Shown: positions 1 through 11,643, counted from the first letter of the stretch. The stretch is 64,000 nucleotides of DNA from Lepeophtheirus salmonis (GCF_016086655.4 NC_052135.2:51199671-51263670); one strand, 5' to 3'. Numbers and translations are program-made. The notes: a model not told the origin generated them from the letters alone.

Positions 1-531
1 TAACTTCTGTAACCCATTAGAAAATATATTTAATATTTTACCTGTAACCTTAATTCTAATATTGCATTTTTGTGTAACATCTTGCCCCCATCGATTACCA
101 TTTTGAAACTGAAATTATCATTCATATTTAATTATATAAACTAATAGTGTTTACTGGCGTATTGTTGATGCAAAATATATGAAAGATAATATGTATTGTT
201 TTATTTTTTAAACTGCTCTCCTCCAAGCATTTTTCAAATAATTACTTTACTTTTTTTATTAACATGTTTGCAGCTCATATTTTTTACAACTACTTCCCCA
301 TCTATACATATATACTTCCAAATGGCAAAGAAAGGAATAGGTTTTTGTATCCAAATGAAAACTTTTGATGTTTAATGATTCTTCATGTACAGTGTACAAT
401 GTACACACTACAATGTCTCTCATCTCATTTCTTCATTCATTCTTAATATTAATTAAAATAGAACTCCTCTTTATAATAAATCGTTATATTGTGTAAATAT
501 CCATAACCATATAATATGTTCATCATACCGA
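1..531. other. AT-rich non-coding stretch
   Basis: No open frame of note, no RNA gene and no recognised repeat. Probably intergenic or intronic. Confidence 0.5.
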
Positions 532-945
532 GTGCTCTATTAAAATCGGAACACTTTGAATTTAAACTTCCACAAGATATAATTTATTCATTAACAATAG
601 AATTTCAACAAAATTAGTACTATAAATAGATGTGTGTCGGAGCTTTCTTCATTATTAATGTAGCCGCCCTCAGCGGCAATGGTGTCTTCCAGAGGGCGGT
701 GGAATGACTAGCACCCACTACGAACGCATTCTTCTGTCATGGCGTCATAGTGCTAGCTCACAGTGTCTTTGAGGGCATCGGTGTTCGGATAACAGACTCT
801 GTAGGCCTTCCTCTCGACATGCAACCAAAAGGTCTTTAATAGAGGTTTCTTTCATTGCTGGTATCAAAATCCTAACAAAGCTCTTTCCACCTACTTTTTT
901 ATTTATCTCCGGACAGTTTGGTTGTGAATTAAAACCTCATAAAGA
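532..945 (-). mobile_element. mariner-like relic, 3' end (family M copy 1)
   Basis: The left edge (532-557) is a worn version of the terminal inverted repeat seen at 12913, 51404, 21851 and 53489 (consensus GTGGTCCATTGAAATC, then TGAACACTTT). Read on the minus strand, the body encodes the C-terminal tail of a Tc1/mariner-type transposase, with an Arg-rich helix followed by a Glu/Gly-Tyr-Ile end, and aligns with 13020-13400. A deletion then jumps to the HTH-linker region (about 850-945), and the 5' end is missing. Frameshifts and stops make it dead. Confidence 0.75.
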
Positions 946-959
946 AAAAAAAACAGTGA

Positions 960-1125
960 ACCAATCATAATAAAATATTTGTGCAAGTTTTGATCCCAAC
1001 TCTGTATGTAGATCAAAGAAATCGGTGCACTATTTGAAAACAATTATATATTGGTCTACTTGATAAGATTACAATATGGACCGAAATATAGGTCTATATT
1101 TTGTGTCCTCTCTCGGGAATGAAAA
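960..1125. repeat. fragment of TAGTGTTG foldback family (47122-type)
   Basis: The run with GGTGCACTATTTGAAAACAA, then GGTCTACTTG and GGACCGAAATATAGGTC, resembles 47395-47470 and 47680-47750 of the longer foldback repeat. Neither terminus is present. Confidence 0.5.
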
Positions 1126-1129
1126 TACG

Positions 1130-2300
1130 ATTATAAATTAATTTTGGAAGCAGGAACATAACTAAGGTTGTATTTTCTTTAACACAAACATGAAACATTT
1201 TAAATCACTGAATCTATTTATTTTAGAAAGGGGATGAAGTTTGAAGATTGTAATATGCAAAGTTCTCATAAAATAAACTATGCATGACAGATGTGGTAAA
1301 CCACCTTTAGTCACATTATAAATGACGATCAATTAGTATCATTCATGATTACTCATTGAATGAGATATTTCCTCATTAGTGGATTTGTATGTATGGAAAC
1401 TCCTATAACAGAATTTTGGTCACACTCACACGCCCCTTTCATATATTTTTTTCTTCCTTTGAGGGTCTTTCTCAACAACAAAATCCCATGATCCCAAAAA
1501 TACATACATCATTCTATAATGGGGATAATGGATATATCTAATACTTTTAGAGAACAGAATAGTGTAAAAAAAGAAGATCCTTTTCATATTGCTACTCCTT
1601 CTATTTTCCTATCAATGTAAAAAAAAAAAAAAAATGTAAAATGTCAACATTAAAGCAGACTGGAATTGTTTTTGTAAAAATCGATAGTAAACTAAAATAA
1701 TAGATTAACTTTTGTTCCTTTAATTATATGCACTTTTTTTTATTTCTTTTGGTGAAAGCCGCAGATTTCATTTGATTTATTACGTCTGACCAAAATTAAA
1801 TATACCTACAATTTTAAACAAAGAAATATATTTCCTATGATTATAAAAGCCGCGACTATCAAGGCTTTAAATAAAAAACAAGGACCATGATAAAAAAAGC
1901 TCAAAGCCCTATTTATAATAATTCCAAACCAATAATTATTATTTTTACAGATATATGAGTGTATAATTATGACTCCACGGTCGTTAAAATTAGCTACGAG
2001 CTAACAGGGCTAGTGAAATGTTGTTGTTGTTTTTTGGTTTTTTTAATTAGCCCTGTGAAAAATTTACAAGCTCAGAATAACAGAATCAAATATTTTACAA
2101 ATTTCAGTATCACCTCCTATTGAAATAACATTTTTTTTAACAAAAAAGTGATCAATGTGAATAAAATTTTCTACGCACATTCCCTGACTACTTGAGTATA
2201 AAATGAAATAAGATAAAAATAAAGTATACCATAAATAGAGCTCCAAATATAAATGTTAAAAGTACTTAATATCTAAACAAGAATATGATATGATATGATC
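1130..2300. other. non-coding stretch with small repeats
   Basis: No gene is recognised. It contains a short scrap (1288-1306, AGATGTGGTAAACC) of the arm of the foldback at 5781-5934, and an A run at 1620-1634. Otherwise it is plain AT-rich sequence. Confidence 0.5.
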
Positions 2301-2305
2301 TAAAT

Positions 2306-2905
2306 CAGTGGTTCTTAACCTGGGTTAGATCGAATCCAAGGGGTTCGGTGAGACACTCTCAAGGGTTCATCAAGACCCTTGCATCCACTGACGACTCTCT
2401 ATCGGGGTAGACCCGTTATGAGATTCAAAAAAGTTTCTTCTCCGTGTTCGATTACAAATATTTAGTTGCTAAGCAAAAACGTGTTACACAATATAAATGC
2501 AGCCCATTCGTGTTGTTTGTGACATTATGCTCCGCTTGTCCATTATTGGCTACAGGTGATGAGACCACATTGCTAAGCTTTGATATATGTGCTGCAGGGA
2601 ACTTGGTGCACTCAGTAGTCAACTGGTGACTCTATTGATTGTACTTCATTTATTATTTTCTTTGAATCTTTCAATCCCTTCTTACTAACTAGGTATGTCA
2701 AGCAAAAAATCAGTTGTCTGACGAATACGTACAATATGGGTTCACGTGTATAAAGGATCGTGATGGGAGTCAACGTTCTCATTGCAATAAATTGCACTGC
2801 CAAGTTGACCAATTCTGGTCTAGCGCCAGGAAAACTGAATGAGCACTTGCTAAAGCGGCATGGAGATGGGAAATATAAAAAAACTAAACTAGTTTTGTTG
2901 GTTAT
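2306..2905 (+). pseudogene. hAT transposon relic with BED zinc finger (ZBED5-like)
   Basis: Starts with CAGTGGTTCTTAACCTGGG, a classic hAT (Charlie-like) terminal repeat. From 2695 the plus strand reads MSSKKS, then a stop and frameshift, then QYGFTCIKDRDGSQR, then NSGLAPGKLNEHLLKRHGDG (ending near 2870). This matches the N-terminal BED-type finger of hAT-derived ZBED5/FAM200-like proteins: a Cys pair after DGSQ, then the H-x4-H helix (EHLLKRHGDG). The ATG follows TACTAACTAG directly, a branch-point-like box plus a 3' splice acceptor, so the live element probably had an intron before this exon. At least two frame breaks occur within 60 codons. The catalytic (dimerisation/RNase H) part and the right end are not present. 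It is a dead fragment; the family call is firm and the exact subfamily is not. Confidence 0.8.
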
Positions 2906-4340
2906 GTTCTTTGAACACAGTAGATTTTGGTTGCAACTGATGTAGGGTTCATTGTGTGCACTAATAAAATATATACCTATGTTCTGAAGAAATCATATTT
3001 TATTTTTCTAATAGCGAATGGTTTGGTGAAGGCACTGATGCAGCTTTTAGGGGTCATGTCAACTCTATAAAGTAACACCAAGAGTTATACTGTTCGATAA
3101 GCGTATCTTCCATGTCAGACGACCAATGATTAGCTGTGGCAGTAAAAGGTGTGTACCCAGTTATTTTTATGAGGATCCCTATTTTCTGGAAAATATTTTT
3201 TAAAAGGATCCAAAAAAGTTGTATAAAAATAATAACATTCATCATTATTTAAGTTTTGATATTTTGGAAATCATCTCACGACTCCCACTTTGGAAACTAC
3301 TGGGAAAGATACGGCATTACGTAGCAATAGGGACTAAAAACGGGCAATCCTACACAAGCCCCACTGGTTTTTACTAGACAAGTGCTAGCGTGGCTGTCAA
3401 GCCCTTTGTATAATGGCCTGTAAGAATCATATAATCCTTTCTTTTAAAGTAAAATAGCTAGAAAATGAAAATGATTTTTTCATTTATTTCTTCCACCTTA
3501 CTTTTATATTGATACATCAAAATTATATACAAAAATAACGAAAGAGAGATTGAGAAACTCTTCTTGAATGATGTATGTATATATAACCATCAATAAGTAG
3601 AAGTGAGAACTTTCAAAAGGGGTATAATTATTTTTTGGGAAAAGGAGAAGGAGATTGACTTAAAAAGAAGAAAAGAAAGCCCTTCAAATATTAACATACA
3701 ACAAACTAATATCATTTCTTTAGAATCATATATAGGTAATCTGTGTATTCGACAAGTAGAGCAAGAAAATGTATTTCTTTATAGTCGATCAGAGTTAGAA
3801 TAATAAAAGATGGAGGAACGATAGAAAAAAAGAAGAAGGAAGAATTAATATATTATATATATTTACAAAAAGGAAAGAAAAGTTGGCAAGTTCTATTTTT
3901 ACAACAAATTATTCATTTATCAAAAAATAATGATAATAAAAAGAAGGGGGCCCATTGTTAGTTTAGTACCCATCTAAAAACATATAGCAAATAAAATGAT
4001 GATGTAATAATACTAATAAACAACCTATTTGTTTTTTAAACCAATCAGTAAAAAGAAAAGCCCTATGATGGAGAGAGTTTCTACACTGTAGGAAGGACTC
4101 TAGAAAAAGAGATGGCAATTAATGACGTCACGGTTGATTCTTTATCAATAAATGAGGTCACTCATATACTATGATCATAAAATAATAAGGTTAGAGGGTC
4201 ATTTAATGAATATTGAATCAGTTTTACTTGTGTCAGCCAATCATTTTGTTGCATTTATAATAAACTTGCTTTGGAAAATATTTTTGATTTTAATTAATGC
4301 CCCTTCATATAACATACTAAGTGCAATCAATGATGGTTTA
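2906..4340. other. non-coding stretch
   Basis: No gene, RNA or repeat recognised. The short open frames inside are AT-driven and have no family resemblance. Confidence 0.45.
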
Positions 4341-4351
4341 TAAAAAAGAAA

Positions 4352-4925
4352 TTGTTTCAAATGGAGGCAAAAATAAAACATATTGCAGATCTTCTTGGTG
4401 GAAGTTGCAGAGAATTAGATTACTCTTTTGATCTATTCCGTAAGGTCTGGAGGCTCATTCACAGCTTCGAGAGCATCTCTAGAAAGACAGGAAGTGAAGG
4501 ACATAAAAAAATTGCCAGCGAAGATTTCTTGACCGATTTGACCTTTGAAATTAAAGACAAGGAGTACTAGGAGGTGTTGAAAGAGGTTGTGAACCCCGCT
4601 TGTATGTCAACTACTCTGAAGGAAATTACTGTTGGTAACAAGAGTCAGTATCTGGCCATAAGCCATAACAACACAAGATTATTGTAAGGAAAACTTCGGC
4701 AATTGCTGTCCCCAAACTTGTCCCCCCCTCCATTACCGGACTTTTCGCTACCGGACTATGAAATATAGAGCTTTGTAGAGAGAATGGCCTTTAATGTTCC
4801 CACTGCAATGTGGATTCTCCGAAGGCCTCCATTAAAAAAGAGTGGACTACGTCATCCATATGTGCAAGGCCTTAAGGCCCAGACTGGAGGTATATTTAAG
4901 TATAGTAGTACTCCTGGTATTATGT
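4352..4925 (+). pseudogene. Tc1/mariner transposase relic, middle deleted
   Basis: The N-terminal part (KIKHIADLLGG to DFLTDLTFEIKD, 4364-4560) looks like the HTH and linker of a mariner-type transposase. It is followed by a scrap of the second helix-turn-helix. The frame then jumps straight to the C-terminal region near 4735: LPDFSLPDYEI (from the PDLNPLDY-type box with the third catalytic Asp), then SFVERMAFNVP, then a worn RPRLEV end. The whole first and second Asp region is missing and several stops interrupt the frame. The sequence near 4998-5012 (AAGAGACACCCTA) may be the right terminal repeat, but I found no matching left end. Confidence 0.7.
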
Positions 4926-4989
4926 ACATGTTATCGTTGAGGAATCTGATTTAAATCTTGGTATCAAAAAAAGTACATTGATTTTTGAA

Positions 4990-5395
4990 AGTTCACTATA
5001 AGAGACACCCTAATATACATATACAGGCTTTTTTTTTTTTTAGAAAGCCGTTTCTTAATAAGCCTGTTGATTTTTTTAATGTGGAATTTTCTTTTTAAGC
5101 GTAAATATATACGTATATAAGATTACAAAATCATGAAAGGTCAATAGGATTTACAGAGATAATTAAAACCAACATTTATAAGAATATTAAGGATAAAAGA
5201 GGACATCCCATTCAATGGGGCTTTAATTAATTGAATCCCTAAATTTATTAGAGACATTATAATCTCTTATTATAGACGCCCATGGTTATTTTAAATATTT
5301 AACTCCATTGAAGCGTTTTCATGGATTGCATGAAAATCAAAAGCGACGCCATATTGACGGCAAATCTTTAATATAACTTTATTAAATAATAGGAC
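4990..5395. other. non-coding stretch
   Basis: AT-rich, with a T run at 5030-5041. Nothing else is recognised. Confidence 0.4.
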
Positions 5396-6070
5396 AAGAA
5401 CAAATAAATCCATTATTTTTAATTTAATTGTTTCCATTAATGTTCATCTTCTTGGAATTCAAAACCTTGCTAACATGATGATTGGACACGACGTTTTCAA
5501 TTTTTCAATCCATATTTTCGACAATTATCCTTCCAGAGCGTGGTTCCCCTTTTACATCAAAATTACCTGCACGGAATAGACGAAACCAAAATCACCCAAT
5601 ATTGGCTCTTACAGTATCAACGCCAAAAACATTATTCATATTTTCAGCTGCCTGGCTTGTGTTTTCGTCTTGTTCAAAGAAAAATTGTAAATTAGGGTGT
5701 ATTTTCTCTTTGTTAGTGTCCATATTTGATGACAGTTCAAACAACACTGAGTCAAACAATCAGAGAACTGTCTTATGGCGGGTTACCACATCTATTGTAC
5801 GTGTACACGTCTAAGTGTGTATATAGATAAATAAATAAAGGAATTTTTATATAAGAGCGATTCTTCTCCCAATATCATTTGTATTTATACACTTAGACGT
5901 ATACAGTGTGTGCACACAATAGATGTGGTAAACCGTCTTTAAAACTTTTTTAGTACAAAATCTTGTTCTAGCTATCTAGCATAAACCAATCGTACTTATA
6001 TATTGTGAGATAAACAGTACAAAATGCATCTATAGGAAAAATAATGAAATTATTTTTACTATGCCTATTA
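5396..6070 (-). pseudogene. mariner N-terminal relic (copy a), split by a foldback
   Basis: On the minus strand from about 5722 down it reads MDTNKEKI, then FFFEQDENTSQAAENMNNVF, then FRAGNFDVKGEPRSGR. This is the first HTH and the (F/V)DVKDxPRSGR linker of a mauritiana-like mariner transposase. Only this N-terminal half is present; no Asp box follows. Sister relics at 9846-10330 and 43960-44345 have the same content and share the non-coding sequence past the break, so they look like one internally deleted subfamily. The 5' leader is interrupted by the foldback at 5781-5934 and resumes at 5935 (AAACTTTTTTAGTACAAAAT), matching 44219-44240. Confidence 0.8.
5781..5934. mobile_element. foldback MITE inserted in mariner relic
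   Basis: The left arm 5781-5823 (GGTTACCACATCTATTGTAC, then GTGTACACGTCTAAGTGTGTATA) is nearly the reverse complement of the right arm 5886-5934. The arms are about 45 bp, around a 60 bp AT-rich loop. Partial copies of the arm occur at 9803-9845 and 1288-1306. The flanks continue the mariner relic on both sides. Confidence 0.85.
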
Positions 6071-6141
6071 TTAGAATTATTTATAAAATATTTCAAAAAA
6101 AATTCCCCCAAGGGCTTCAAATTAAGAAATTAAACTGTCCC

Positions 6142-6210
6142 AAAATTTCTGATAATACAGTAATGATAACTTATACTTAATGAGTACAACTCCATCAGAA
6201 GAAAAGAAAG
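6142..6210 (+). repeat. SINE tail fragment
   Basis: AATGATAACTTATACTTAAT, then GAGTACAACTCCATC, matches the 3' part of the tRNA-derived SINE at 24380-24440 and 48915-48950. The promoter head is not present here. Confidence 0.65.
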
Positions 6211-6552
6211 AATACACGGTTCACTTTTTAGGATTTACAAAAATACCATGTACTTTATCTTCCCCTTTTTTGTCAATTGAAACTTTCTGATTTATATCAA
6301 TTGACTCTACATGTTTAGAAGTTATTTTATAAGAAATGCATTTTATAAATAAATATAGCCAATAGAAATATACAGTACAAACTGCAATGGTTGTCAAGAT
6401 CCCTCTCCTCTCAATCCAATAATATATTTTTTGGTTTTGAAAGTTATTTCCTTATTATTTAAAGGCTGCAAAATTTGAATTCCAATTATCTGCTGTCGCT
6501 GTCTACAATTTAGAAATAGAAAGAGAAAGTATGACATGCAGGGAAACTTATA
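6211..6552. other. non-coding stretch
   Basis: Nothing recognised between the SINE tail and the transposon at 6553. Confidence 0.4.
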
Positions 6553-7163
6553 CAGGGGGTCCATTTAATGGCATTCTATTATTCACTAAGAGCTCCGCCT
6601 CTTTTGATAACCTCGATCACACGGCGTTGGAACCTTCGGCAGATCGATCAACCTTCAGCCTTGCTATTGTAAGGGTAATTGACTTTTTCATGTCCTCCAC
6701 AGATGAACGATATTTGACACAGGCCTCATGATTAACCCTCCCCTAGAGATTGTAATCGAATGGGTTCAAGTCTGGGCTGTTTGCGGGTCAAAATCTCGGC
6801 TCAAAAAGTGAGGACATATTATGCCCAAGATATACTGCACTTTTTGGCCTTTGGACCGGTGCACTGTTTTGTTGGAAAGTGTAATTTATTCTTTGGGCTA
6901 CTCCATCCAACCAGGGAATATAAATTAAAATTGCAAATCCGGAAACAAAACAATGGCAAAACTGGATCTGCACGAGGACGCTAGTGCCTTCCAAAGCTTC
7001 TGACGCCATGTGGCTCAGGTTAACTAGAAAGGTAGATCTCATTATGAGTAATTGAATGTTATTAAATGAAGCTTTAAAATAATAGATAATTTATGGTTCT
7101 ACTCCATCTATTTCGTTCGTTATAAGCCTTTAAATATTTTCCCAATTTATATGGACCACTCTG
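6553..7163 (-). mobile_element. long-TIR mariner-like element, family A copy 1
   Basis: The right end (about 7090-7163) carries the 75 bp family-A terminal repeat, ending GGACCACTCTG before TA. The left end keeps only the first 11 bp (CAGGGGGTCC) after TA and then jumps into the element, so most of the left TIR is deleted. The minus strand encodes the C-terminal third of a transposase: a worn QQNSAPVQ box (second Asp replaced by Asn), then degenerate PDLNP and FRHRVAEVI-like regions in other frames. Sister copies are at 26921, 38405 and 62753. Dead and non-autonomous. Confidence 0.8.
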
Positions 7164-8335
7164 TACAATGTACCTCTGAAGTCTTCAGTCCTAACTAACG
7201 GTCGGCACAACAATAATAATGCTTAAGGCAAGACTGGACCATTGAAAAGTCAAAATTTTCTCCAAAAATTAATTTTTGAGATTGTGGCATGCTTACAAAC
7301 TTTAACTTTTTATCTTTAACTATCCGAAAGCTCATAATCGAAATTATTCGGATTAGCTTCCAAATTCAGGATTGTGTGCAAATTGTGAAATTACAGCAAC
7401 ACTTTCTACAAGTCAGAGAAGAGTGGACATTCTTTCCAATTCATTAAACAAATTTGTATCCTTTTGTGATGGTACTGATTCATAAAAACTCTTTTTTCTC
7501 AAAACCGTATTTTTACAGTTGACCTAGGTCACTATTTCTCAGCATCCACTGGTCCTATTCACTCAATTTATGGCCTGATTATAATGCAAATATTGTTGCA
7601 GGTGATAAACCTCCATAAATTGATATTAAAGACTAAATATTTATAGTAGGCTTTTCTAATTGTGTCAGATGCTAGGCTAAATTTGTGTTTTTGTACCACT
7701 GATCGACAAAATCTTCCTATGATGTAATTTTTATGAACCACTAAAAATAGGTAATTTAGCACCTAAATCTAAAGTCTGAGCCTGCATAGTTGTGATACGT
7801 TATGTTCCCTCAGTACTTTGTAATTTGCTTTCAAAATGTACCTTCCAAACGTTACTTGCCCTTTTGAATATTCAATTAGTAATTATCTTGAATATTATAG
7901 AATATAAAATCAGTTGATTATGACTTGACAATGTTTTCTCTCTTCCAAGTGTCTAGTCGTTCTTTAAGTTTGTTGTATTACTGTAGTTAATTCCACACTT
8001 CACACCCTTTGAGAGCATTTCTTTTATCTATTTAGAGTAGCATGAAAAAAATGAGAATAATAATAGCAAAGAAACTTCAACCCTATCGATATTCGATATT
8101 TTTGTAAAAAAAAAAAAAAAAAAAAAAAAATCCCTCTAGTCTCGAAAAGGGGACTTCATTTTTGTACATATTATACAATATATGTATGTATGTATATTTG
8201 CGTTTCTATTGTTGTTAAAGAAATATGTATACATTTATATATATTAGATAGGTCCTTACTCTGCACAAAAACTTTTAATACTGGAAACAAAAAAAAAATA
8301 TTTTAGGAGTGTGGTACAAGCCATTTTAGTTACTG
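7164..8335. other. non-coding stretch with poly(A) run
   Basis: No gene recognised. A pure A25 run lies at 8106-8130. Sequence around 8300-8330 (GGTACAAGCCATTTTAGT) has an inverted relative near 32310 (AATGGCCTGTACCAC), a small unclassified repeat. Confidence 0.45.
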
Positions 8336-8339
8336 GAAA

Positions 8340-8800
8340 AAGTACTTTTGGTTCAAAATTTGAAGTTTTTAGCCTCTTGTAGCAAAAATATTTCAAAATT
8401 TAACCAAGTTGAAGTGATGTTGTTGAAGTAATAGAAGGAAAAAAAAAAGAGAGGGATTTTTGTTTTTTACTAAACATTTTATTAGGTGAAGATGAAAAAA
8501 TTTTACTTTAAATCTTATAAATCGAGAAAAATATGCAGCAAAGCAAAAATTTAAATTTTTCAAAAAAAATTTCGAAATGGCTGTGGATTTTTGTATTTTT
8601 TTTTTTTTTTTTCTCCCAGAAATTTAATATTTAAAAATTTTCTCCAGATAATTTAATTTTTTGTGAAAAGCAAAATACTTTTCTATTTTTTAATTTTCTT
8701 TCCATAAAAATTACATTTTTTGTGAGTAGCTACGGAAATTTTAATTTTTGAAAAGAAAATTCCAAAAACAAAGCCCCCCAAAAAAAAAAAAAATATATAT
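8340..8800. repeat. A/T minisatellite-like block
   Basis: A degenerate unit of about 55-60 bp recurs, built on CCAAAAATTTAATTTTTTGT, then GAATAGCTGTGGATTTTTG. Blocks of the same unit, in either orientation, lie at 25370, 31340, 35840 and 54090. An (AT) microsatellite closes it at 8793-8812. Confidence 0.65.
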
Positions 8801-8969
8801 ATATATATATAATCCTGTAGATACCCTTGCATTATCTTGTGTTATGTTTGATAAAACAGTGCAAACGCTACATCTTAGATCCTTTAAATTATTACTAACA
8901 AAGTGCATAATATTTTTAACTGATCAACCGAATATTACTCATAGCATCACATTTAGAACAACTTTATGA

Positions 8970-9655
8970 ATTATCAACATAATTTGATAAATATATTTTA
9001 CAGTTATTTTTCATATTACTCTTCACCTTCAACATTATCAGTGGATAAGGGTATAAAATAGGCGTTTTAAGCCTATTTGTGTAACGTTAATGAGCATTCC
9101 CTTGTTCAAGTTTCGTTATTAAGGCTATATGGGAATGCTGGTTCGAAAATGTTACACCGTTCTTTCTAATAAATTATTTGCCCACAGTAAATAATTAATC
9201 AGACGAAACGAAAACGAGTTATTGTATTTTGTACTCATCAACAGTATATTACTTATTATAAAAAGTACAAGTTTTTACTCATTGCCTCATATTTGAAATA
9301 GTGTTACAAGAGGTGTAAAAATGGCCGATTTCAACCTATAAAAATCGTTTTGTCGAAACTAAAATGGCTTATAACTTGGAAAACGGGGCAGTCTACTTTA
9401 CATATCTACAATAAGTATATAATCGTTCCTCCAAGACCTTTTCCTTCTATTTAACAAAAACAGATATTGAAGAAATATCTAGGTATACAAATACATTGAA
9501 CAAAAAAGGGAAGGATGTACATAAAATTGTATACTTTGATAAATGACTCCAAGCAATAATTAATTAAGATAGTGAAATGAGAAATGAGGGTTTCATCATG
9601 GTATAGAGCAGAGTGGCCTCAAATGACAAAAATCACTTATTTTTTGTATTCCTGA
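8970..9655. other. non-coding stretch
   Basis: No gene or named repeat recognised. Confidence 0.4.
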
Positions 9656-9660
9656 TGATA

Positions 9661-9800
9661 GGATTCCTATCAACAAAGACATCTACTTGGCCTTCCTGAA
9701 GGCTAAAATATTGCCATGGACACTGGATAGTTTTTCAGAATCCCCAATCTGCTTTCAAGAGGATGGAGTAACTGTCCAATCTGCCAAAACTTTCTTAAGG
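9661..9800 (+). pseudogene. Tc1/mariner transposase fragment, second-Asp region
   Basis: The plus strand reads IYLAFLKAKILPW, then FSESPICFQEDGVTVQSAK. This is the segment leading into and across the second catalytic Asp (QQDGAPxHxAK in live relatives). Nothing before or after belongs to the same gene, and it ends at the foldback arm at 9803. Confidence 0.75.
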
Positions 9801-9802
9801 CA

Positions 9803-9845
9803 GTTTACCACATCTACCGTGCGTGGACACGTATACATACCTATA
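9803..9845. repeat. single arm of the 5781-type foldback
   Basis: TTTACCACATCTACCGTGCG, then TGGACACGTATACATAC, matches the left arm at 5783-5823. The second arm is absent. Confidence 0.7.
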
Positions 9846-10330
9846 TAGCATTGAGTAAAAATAAATCCATAATTTTTACATTAACATTTATTTCCTTGGC
9901 AATCAAAACAGTGCTTACTCAACCATTTCCATTATTTTATACATATTTTCGACATTTGGCCTTTAAGAGCCTGGTGCATCTTTGACATCAAAATTAACAA
10001 AACAGAATAGACAAAACCAAAGTTACACATAATTGGCTGTTACAGTATCAGGACCATAAACGCTATTCATATATTCAAGAACCTGGCTTGTGTGTTTCGC
10101 CTTGTTTGGAGAAAAAAACTGTAAAATAGGAAATTTTTCTCCTTGACGGTGACCATCTTTGACCACCGCAAAAAAATACAGAGCCAAAACTCTCTAATTT
10201 TTTTTTTTTTCAAGGATATTATATCTTTATAACGCCGTCCAACGTAAACCGATTGCATTTATACAACACGAGATACACATTACTAAAGCTATCTAATGGA
10301 GAAATAATTGATGTATTCGTTAACATAGTT
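9846..10330 (-). pseudogene. mariner N-terminal relic (copy b)
   Basis: On the minus strand it reads MVTVKEKN, a frameshift, then EYMNSVYGPDTVTANY and FVNFDVKDAPGS, the N-terminal HTH and linker of a mauritiana-like mariner transposase. The start lies near 10155. Coding content stops after the linker, as in the copies at 5396 and 43960. The sequence beyond (AATTTTTACATTAACATTTA, then TTTCCTTGGCAATC) is shared with 43985-44010, which points to a common ancestral deletion. Confidence 0.75.
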
Positions 10331-10429
10331 ACTCATTAGTTGATAAAAGAAAGTTTTTGTGAGAGCGACTCTTCTATCGATACATATATGTGTGGTGCGT
10401 TAGTATAAAAACAATACTGAACACAAATA

Positions 10430-10790
10430 CAACCCAATATTTCATGGAATATTAGGTTCAACCATTGTACTTGTATTCAAATTCCTGATATGAGTGTAAA
10501 TAGCAAAGAGCATACATAACCTATCGATTAGAACCTTTATTTGATTTCAGAGAGTAAAATTGGCCACAATATCGCACCTTCCAACTAAAATGTGTCATTT
10601 TCTCATTTTCCAAATTGTGACGATCAATTTTGGCCATTGTAAATGCAACTTTCGAGTCCTCCAAAAGGTTAATGAGAATAATTTGTTGATGGAAAGTGAC
10701 AATGACTAGTCAAAGAATACAAATGTATTTTGAAGAAATCATTCTAGCTTTCTTTTGTACTGATGGGACACGTGTAACCAACAAAGAATA
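10430..10790 (+). repeat. dispersed repeat R, partial copy
   Basis: Shares long stretches with 29340-29730 and 46091-46515: AACCCAATATTTCATGGA, AGAACCTTTATTTGATT, GTGACGATCAATTTTGGCC, AGAATAATTTGTTGATGG and CATTCTAGCTTTC. Its GTCAACATAAAA left end is missing. Confidence 0.75.
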
Positions 10791-11640
10791 AAATTATTGA
10801 ATAATGTTTTTTTAACTCTCATTTCAGAGCAGGTCTGAGGCAATCTGTGCATTCTGCAAGTGTTCATTATAGTGGAATAAGGTACAAATATATGTTTGTG
10901 GACATTCAATCATATGTATTACCTTTCTAGTAATAATGATATACTTACGAAAAGTTTTTTTAAGGAAGTTGACTAAAGCACCTCAAAGTTTGTTCGTTTT
11001 GATTAAATCATCATGTCAAAGGGGAATTTGAAAAGAAGAAAAGATAAGTAGCAGACACATTTAATTACAGCCTATCCTTAGGGGAAATTTCATGAGACGG
11101 AGTTGTTAATTGAGTGTTCTTTATTTTATATAAAAACGTATTCAAGAACCACTTTGGATATTGACACTCACTGACAAAAAACAAATGTATATAAAGACGT
11201 CTTTTTTGTCTTGTTTTTTGCTGATATGAATAAGAAGGCAATACCATTATGTTCCATAAAAAGTGTTTTATAAGTGCAAAGTCTTTTAAAAGCCTTTCTC
11301 TTACTATATTTTTTTTTTTAGAAATTGATAGAGTATTAAACAAACTTGGTTTATGTAAGACTTTTTAAAAATCTTCAAAAAGTTGGCCTTGAAATCTTAA
11401 AGTATGGGCTTGTTTTGTAATTTATTTTGAACTAGCAGTAGTAATTTTATTACTAATGATTTGATTGATTAATATAGAAGATAACTCCCCAAGAAATCCT
11501 AAGTTTTATTCCAGGGCTTTAAATTATTTTCTTTCTAGATTAAAAAGTATAGTTATACGGGAGACAAAGTTCCTAAGTCCAAAAGCTATATCTCGTCATG
11601 ATAGATTAAGGATAATAGCTCAAAGACCCGAGCTACAGAG
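10791..11640. other. non-coding stretch
   Basis: No gene or repeat recognised. A small open frame at 11065-11343 (minus) has no recognisable content. Confidence 0.4.
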
Positions 11641-11643
11641 ACG

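Noticed and set aside
8106..8130. Poly(A) run as the tail of a retrocopy
   Set aside because: No coding sequence or target duplication upstream; many A/T runs occur in the window.
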